Source: Mesostigma viride | Lineage: Eukaryota > Streptophyta > Mesostigmatophyceae > Mesostigmatales > Mesostigmataceae | Reading direction: 5' to 3' | Assembly: GCA_009746045.1 (NCBI GenBank) | Contig: RPFO01001369.1 | Location: forward strand, 1-64,000 | DNA length: 64,000 nucleotides | Part shown: positions 59,901 to 64,000 of the stretch, in pieces | Position numbering within the stretch: the stretch's first letter is position 1 | Layout of the letters: every line of letters starts with the position of its first letter | The notes under the pieces: model-generated | Told to the model about the DNA's origin: nothing | The model's input: the letters and a program-made list of their open reading frames with translations, nothing else | Databases searched by the model: none | Translations under genes and position numbers: made by a program

Positions 59901-60419
59901 GATTTCTGAAATTTTGTTCCGCTATAAAAATCGCCATTTATTGATAGCATCTTTTTTCTGCAATTAAGTTTTCCTGAACATGATTTAGTTGACTTCCTTG
60001 TATGCCTCTTACTTGCAGGTAAACTGGACCGCCTTCGAAGAACAACGTGGTGGGAGGACTGACACTGACGACGCCGATGACGATACCATGTCATCGGCGT
60101 CGTCAGTTGCATCACCATCCAAGGTTAGCTGCACTGCTTTCATTTGGGGGGAATTATAGGTGTCATGTTTTTGGCATTTGAAGGTATAGATGTTTATCTG
60201 CAAGGGCCTGTTTTTTTTTCCCCTCTTGCATCAATGGATGTGTGGAATTGTATGTTGCTTGGTTTGATTTGCCATACACATTTGCTGCATGGATTGTTAG
60301 GTGGTGATGAGCTCAAGATCATTGTAGAACGCTTACATCTATGTCAAGGATCTGATTTCTTTTCCTCTTGCATATATTGTGTCGGTTTGCTTGATTTCTT
60401 GCAGGCACCACGAGAATAA
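57000..60419 (+). CDS. Second CACTA protein, five exons, intact
   Basis: Exons 57000-57485, 57704-57784, 58272-59774, 60019-60123 and 60405-60419 are all phase 0 with GT..AG borders and give 729 residues. Exon 1 has a helical region (AALVAAVVDRLLKICDFAGA). Exon 3 starts with a coiled coil (EQEIALLRARLAALEQ), then about 14 heptads AAAPAAK from a 21-bp repeat (58,470-58,760), a Lys-rich stretch, a compact folded-looking segment (FIAVRFLLEDPKKDQDEWIW...VLFVEHDG), about five 12-residue repeats AKAEVATPAAAQ (59,412-59,585), and a second coiled coil. Position suggests a TNPA-like accessory or DNA-binding partner of the transposase. No sequence family is recognised, so that role is inference. Confidence 0.8.
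57981..58112 (+). repeat. 30-bp minisatellite in a CACTA intron
   Basis: GCCAGCACCCCACCCCATTT with a 30-base period starts at 57,981, 58,011, 58,041, 58,071 and 58,101 (last copy partial), inside intron 2 of the plus-strand CACTA gene. Confidence 0.92.
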
Positions 60420-60744
60420 AAAGTCAGCATGTGACGCCCTGTCGAGCGGCCCGCGATGTTAGCTAGCTGCCATATAGTATTTGATGAAAGGCATTGAATG
60501 CCGAAGATGTCATAACGCCATTACAGACTGCATGTGTTGAACAGGCATTGAATGCCGAAGATGTACATAACGCCGTAACAGTGTTGAATAGTTGAATCAA
60601 CGGACCCGTTCTTGCAGCTGTAAACATTAAAATTATTCAAACATTTAATGAAAAAATCATGATTGTTCGTGCTGTTTTGAACAGCGGTTGTTACTGGCAC
60701 TGCCTGCATGTGCATGGCTGCCAGCATATTGCATTATGGGTGTG

Positions 60745-61090
60745 TTTTTCAGCGCTGTGTTTTCTCACTTTTCTCACTTTTCTCACGTCCTGTTTTTCTC
60801 ACTTTTCTCACTTTTCTCACGTCCTGATTTTCTCACTTTTCTCACGTTTCACACCTCCCGTTTTTCTCACTTATCTCACGTCCTGTTTTCTTGAGATTTT
60901 TCTCACGTTTTTCCCCTTTTTTGACCTTTTTGGGGCAATCTCACCCGGGTGAGAAACGTGTTTTCTCACCCATTCTCACCCCATTCTCACCCTTTTTTCT
61001 CACCTTTCTCACCCATTCTCACCCATTTCTCACCCTTTTTCTCACCTTTCTCACCCTTTTTCTCACGATTTCTCACCCATTCTCAAAGCC
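60745..61090. promoter_or_regulatory. Right subterminal repeats of CACTA
   Basis: Dense TTTCTCACC / TTTTCTCAC repeats, with the inverted CTCACCCGGGTGAG near 60,940. They mirror the left subterminal region and are the probable binding array for an element-encoded protein. Confidence 0.8.
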
Positions 61091-61102
61091 GAGTTCCTAG
61101 TG

Positions 61103-62305
61103 TGGGCGGAATCTCTTCGGGATACCATCAAGAAGGCTTTTGGCGACTTGGGAACATCTGAGAAGGATCGTGGGCTTAGGTGGGCCTTGTGTGGACTTGT
61201 TACGAAGGCAATGGAGGGCGTCCCGGACAGGATTGTGGAGCGCGCGTTCGGGATTGACAGGCGCTTTGTCGCAACTGTTCGGGGTCACAGGGATGGAATG
61301 GAAGAAGGGGAGGACGACCTTTTGATGAGTGCGCCAGAGAGGAGGAGGAGGAAAGACGAGCTTCCGACGGAAGTCATTGCCCTGATACAAGCGTGCTGGA
61401 GGGATGATAACTTGACGCGGGCGTCTCCGAACATGAAGGATGTTCATTGTGAATGGACCAGAAAGGATTACAAACATACACTAGCGTTTTCGGAGGGTGC
61501 GCGCTACTATACTGTCTCCAAGTCGAAGATTTACGAAGTGTTCATTTCCCGCCATCCGGAGTTGAAGCCACCGCGGCGGATGGACAGTAGGGAGGGGGGG
61601 GGGGGAGGGAGAGGAGGGTGTGAGGGGGGAAAATCAGGTGATTTTGGAGACGGAGGCAGGGATGTCAATGCTACGCACGAATCAGAAGAGCACAGTTCAT
61701 GTGGGATACACTACTTTTTGCAAGCATATGCCCGCATGCGTCAAGGGGCGGTGGAAAATGCGGAACTTGTGCGCATGCCAGCACCACACTACCATGCAGT
61801 CCATGGTTGGGGGTTGGCCAAATTTCGTGCAACTTTTCATGCCAGATGCGAGTGCGGACCTGAATGCCACGCGTGCGATCATGGTAGCCAGCTCGACGTG
61901 GGGTCGTCCGTGCCCACATGTTCCATTTTCAAAGCCACTCACACGACAGAGTGGGTGAACAAGTTTACTTGTGAGGTGGAGGGGATGAGGGAGGGGGGAG
62001 GTTCGAGGTCGTCTGTGGGGTCGTCGCGGCCGCAGGTTCAGCCTTTTCAGGGCGAACTTGAGGATCTGCCCATGCATGGGAGGGTGCTGGACGACGAGGA
62101 AGGGGTGCCCGATCATGACCTGGGCGAGGAGTTGGGGGTTTGCTCGATCCGGCGTAAGGCTTGTGTGTTGGGCACTTGCCTGGCTCCCAAGTGTGGAATT
62201 CGGAACTTCATGTTATGCGAACGGGAGGAGGCTTCCAACCACCTGATTTCATGGACCAGATACGAGATGCAGGATGTGCCGCCGGGTGCGGTTCTTGGGC
62301 CAGAG
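61103..62305 (+). CDS. Plus-strand gene: exon split by CACTA, 3' part
   Basis: After the TG duplication the frame reads WAESLRDTIKKAFG and stays open to donor GGGCCAGAG|GTAATT. With one TG removed, this plus 51,282-51,638 is one exon of 1,558 bases (one base plus 519 codons). It contains a helical region, a Gly-rich stretch from a G-rich run at ~61,600, and two Cys/His clusters (CECGPECHACDHG; C-x6-C-x5-C-x3-C further on) that may bind zinc. It lies upstream of the DDE-like core in the next exon. Confidence 0.8.
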
Positions 62306-62458
62306 GTAATTTTTAGTGGAGTGGTTGCGCCCCAAGGCGTTTCTTTTGCAATGTTTCCTGAAGTTCTTGGGCCAGAGGTAATTTTTAGTGGAGTGGTTGC
62401 GCCCCAAGGCGTTTCTTTTTCAATTTTTCCTGAGGTCCTGTCTTTTTTCTTTCTACAG
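62306..62458 (+). repeat. Intron with two 72-bp hairpin units including the donor
   Basis: The unit starting GTTCTTGGGCCAGAG|GTAATT at 62,291 is repeated exactly 72 bases later at 62,363, so there are two donors (62,306 and 62,378). Each is followed by a hairpin GTTGCGCCCCAAGGCGTTTC (62,324 and 62,396). One acceptor, TTTCTTTCTACAG, ends at 62,458. Use of the second donor would add 24 codons in frame; full retention would add 51. Confidence 0.85.
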
Positions 62459-63262
62459 GTCATTGGTGGGTCGAAGTTGATGTCTTTTCTGTATGTGCAC
62501 ACTGCGCATATGCAGGACGACTGTGACGAGATCGCAAAGGCTGGTGGGCAGCGATTGACGCAAGTCGACGTCAAGTCCACACCAACGGAGCTAAAGGAGG
62601 CAATTGTGGACAAGTGGCCGGACTTCATCCAGCATTGCTTCAACGCGTGGTGGCAAGCGGACGCCTCCAAGGAATGTCTCTCAAGGATGCGGGTGGGGGA
62701 CCTTGTATGCCACACAGATTACGCCGAGAACTACCAGTCTTACACCTATCACAATCTCCAAGCACAGTATTGGCATCCAGTCACATTCGTCCTTATGCCC
62801 TGGATCGTGCGCTACTTGGATCCAGCGTCGGGAAAGGTCGTGAGAAGGGAGTTTCACTTCATCGGACAGGGCGGAATGAAAAGGGACGGGCGGGCCCTCC
62901 GTTTTGCTATCCTCAAAATCCTGGCGACACTACGGTCAGAAGGGGTAGAGGTGAAGCGCTTCATTGGGTGGTCGGACAATTGCTCCATGCAGTTCAAGTC
63001 AAGGAATGTGATCGCGGAAGTGGCCCGGCTGCTGACGGAGGATCCGCACCTGGAGTCATTTGAGTGGAATTACTTTGGGGAGCAGCACGGAAAGGGGGAG
63101 GTGGATGGAGCTGGTGGGACTGTGAAGTGCATGTTGAGGAGGTGGCACATCAGGGAAGAGAACCAGGACAAACAGACGGCCGCCCAGTTGGTGGAGAATC
63201 TGGCGTCGGGGGCGGTGGGCGGGACCACAACGACCAGGCGTAACTTCTTCGAGTTCCCCGAG
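62459..63262 (+). CDS. Plus-strand gene: exon with RNase H-like (DDE) transposase features
   Basis: 268 codons, phase 0 at both ends (GTC ATT GGT ... CCC GAG|GTAATT). It has three blocks spaced like a DDE catalytic core: VCHTDYAENYQSY, FIGWSDNCSMQFKSRN and NYFGEQHGKGEVDGAGGTVK. This D-x-AENY / SD-x-C-x-QFKSRN / HGKG-x-x-DG-x-GG pattern occurs, from my memory, in uncharacterised transposase-derived proteins of many eukaryotes. I cannot name the superfamily with confidence. Whether this is a host gene or an older transposon gene is open. Confidence 0.7.
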
Positions 63263-63425
63263 GTAATTAAGTGTACAGTCCTCGTTCAGGGAATAGTTAC
63301 GCCGGCCGTCGTTTCTAGGGCGTTCTTGGAGTCCTGGCGATCAGGAGTGCTTAATAAAACACAACTAGCTCGATGGTCTCGTAACTTCAACTTTCCCTTG
63401 TGCAAATCTTGTCTTCGACGCGCAG
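63263..63425 (+). other. Intron with one hairpin
   Basis: 163 bases from GAG|GTAATTAAG to GACGCGCAG. Hairpin GTTACGCCGGCCGTCGTTTC at 63,296-63,315, 33 bases after the donor. Confidence 0.8.
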
Positions 63426-64000
63426 GTGCTTCCTTACAGCCCAGGGCGCGGCGAAATCAAAGGAGTGAAGAAGGCGCACTGGTGGCGCATGGACAAGTCG
63501 AATGTGACGCGCTTAATGCTGCGCCAGTATTCCTGCTATTGTGGCGGTGCGTGCGCCGAGGAAAGGTGGTGGGATTGTCGAAAGGAGTGGACCGACATGG
63601 ACGGCTGGAATGTGGGAGGTGCTCGGATGAAGCTCCACAAACTGGGGGAGCCAGTGCAAAGGAACCCAAACGGACAAGGGGGGCACGCAGGGACGCGACT
63701 GAACAGACTACAGGCAGAGAGGACGATGATGGGAAGGAGACTGAAGCTGCGAGACATTTTTGCCGTCGAGTCCTACTCTGGTGATGAGTCCCACGATCCA
63801 GATCATCCATATTGGCTAGCGGAAGTCTTGCAGGAGCCTTATCAGGTGGCCGCTACTTTCGTGAGGCGAGTGGCCGACAGAAACGGCAAGGTCGATAGGG
63901 AGTTGTTCCGTAAGGGACAATGGGTGGTGGGGGTGCGCTACTGGGACAGATTTCCGGGTATGGCGACGATGTTCAAAATGGACGCCGATGCGCAAGCTGA
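63426..64000 (+). CDS. Plus-strand gene: next exon, runs off the window
   Basis: It opens GTG CTT CCT TAC AGC after acceptor GACGCGCAG and is open to the window end (191 codons). It includes a Cys-rich turn (YSCYCGGACAEERWWDC). The last ~60 residues (PYWLAEVLQEPYQVAATFVR ... WVVGVRYWDR) look like a chromatin-reader-type beta module (BAH or Tudor-like) and resemble, in style only, the second CACTA protein and the exon at 24,655-26,185. Partial at the 3' end. Confidence 0.75.
   Translation, partial: MLPYSPGRGEIKGVKKAHWWRMDKSNVTRLMLRQYSCYCGGACAEERWWDCRKEWTDMDGWNVGGARMKLHKLGEPVQRNPNGQGGHAGTRLNRLQAERTMMGRRLKLRDIFAVESYSGDESHDPDHPYWLAEVLQEPYQVAATFVRRVADRNGKVDRELFRKGQWVVGVRYWDRFPGMATMFKMDADAQA

Larger units (their letters stand above)
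51639..61102. mobile_element. Complete CACTA (En/Spm-type) transposon, 9,464 bp
   Basis: Termini CACTAGGAACTC (51,639-51,650) and GAGTTCCTAGTG (61,091-61,102) are perfect 12-bp inverted repeats with the diagnostic CACTA/TAGTG ends. The flanking dinucleotide TG is duplicated (51,637-51,638 and 61,103-61,104). Subterminal regions on both sides are packed with TGAGAAA-type repeats. Two intact genes are divergently arranged: a TNP2-type transposase (minus) and a second protein (plus). Intact frames, perfect termini and perfect in-frame excision imply a recent insertion. Confidence 0.95.

Noticed and set aside
62306-62458. Continuous coding through this stretch as part of an 894-codon frame
   Set aside because: Strong donor and acceptor, tandem duplication of the donor and the intron hairpin argue for an intron. 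Also, the same frame after 63,262 becomes nonsense compared with the clear frame from 63,426.

Overview
The window is eukaryotic nuclear DNA. It has intron-split genes with GT..AG junctions, no bacterial gene order, several DNA transposons, and more than half of its length is tandem repeat. The CACTA transposase has the architecture best known from plants and related lineages. A plant or green (charophyte-type) alga is my guess at the host; nothing in the sequence proves it. I saw no rRNA, convincing tRNA, CRISPR array or organelle gene.

Layout. (1) 1-0.9 kb: a short CTAACGTTAG minisatellite and a diverged copy of a segment that returns at 18.8 and 47.6 kb. (2) 0.9-12.2 kb, minus strand: a long chain of exons for an unrecognised acidic, low-complexity protein. 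Upstream of it lie exons with a C-x4-C-x(n)-C-x2-H cluster and an ORF with a MYND zinc finger. Almost every internal junction is phase 0. Several exons carry one-base defects, three of them at G runs, so this is either a decaying gene or imperfect sequence. (3) 12.3-14.7 kb: polypurine arrays around a CGTAAG hexamer array. (4) 14.8-16.2 kb: a ~370-bp tandem repeat and a foldback element. (5) 17.3-49.0 kb: a giant inverted-repeat structure. Near-identical 1.4-1.7 kb arms flank a ~70-bp minisatellite that fills about 19 kb. A 9.6-kb transposon-like insert (23,353-32,961; 29-bp terminal inverted repeats, TAA target duplication) sits inside that minisatellite and carries two genes and four further arrays. 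(6) 50.6-64.0 kb, plus strand: a second multi-exon gene with features of an RNase H-like transposase, running off the window. One exon is split by a complete 9,464-bp CACTA element (51,639-61,102). That element has an intact 1,060-codon TNP2-type transposase gene and, divergently, an intact 729-codon second gene. Deleting the element and one copy of a 2-bp TG duplication rejoins the host exon in frame.

The most unusual signal is a 20-nt hairpin motif, consensus GTTRCGCCNNNNGGCGTTTC with a variable tetraloop. I count about 29 copies, nearly all in introns or putative introns of the two host gene regions (1.7-12.2 kb and 50.6-63.4 kb). Nearly all copies are in the sense orientation, and I did not find it in the introns of the CACTA element or the 9.6-kb insert. 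Several introns contain tandem copies of a unit that includes the hairpin, in some cases together with the exon end and 5' splice site, as if introns grow by duplicating donor-plus-hairpin modules.
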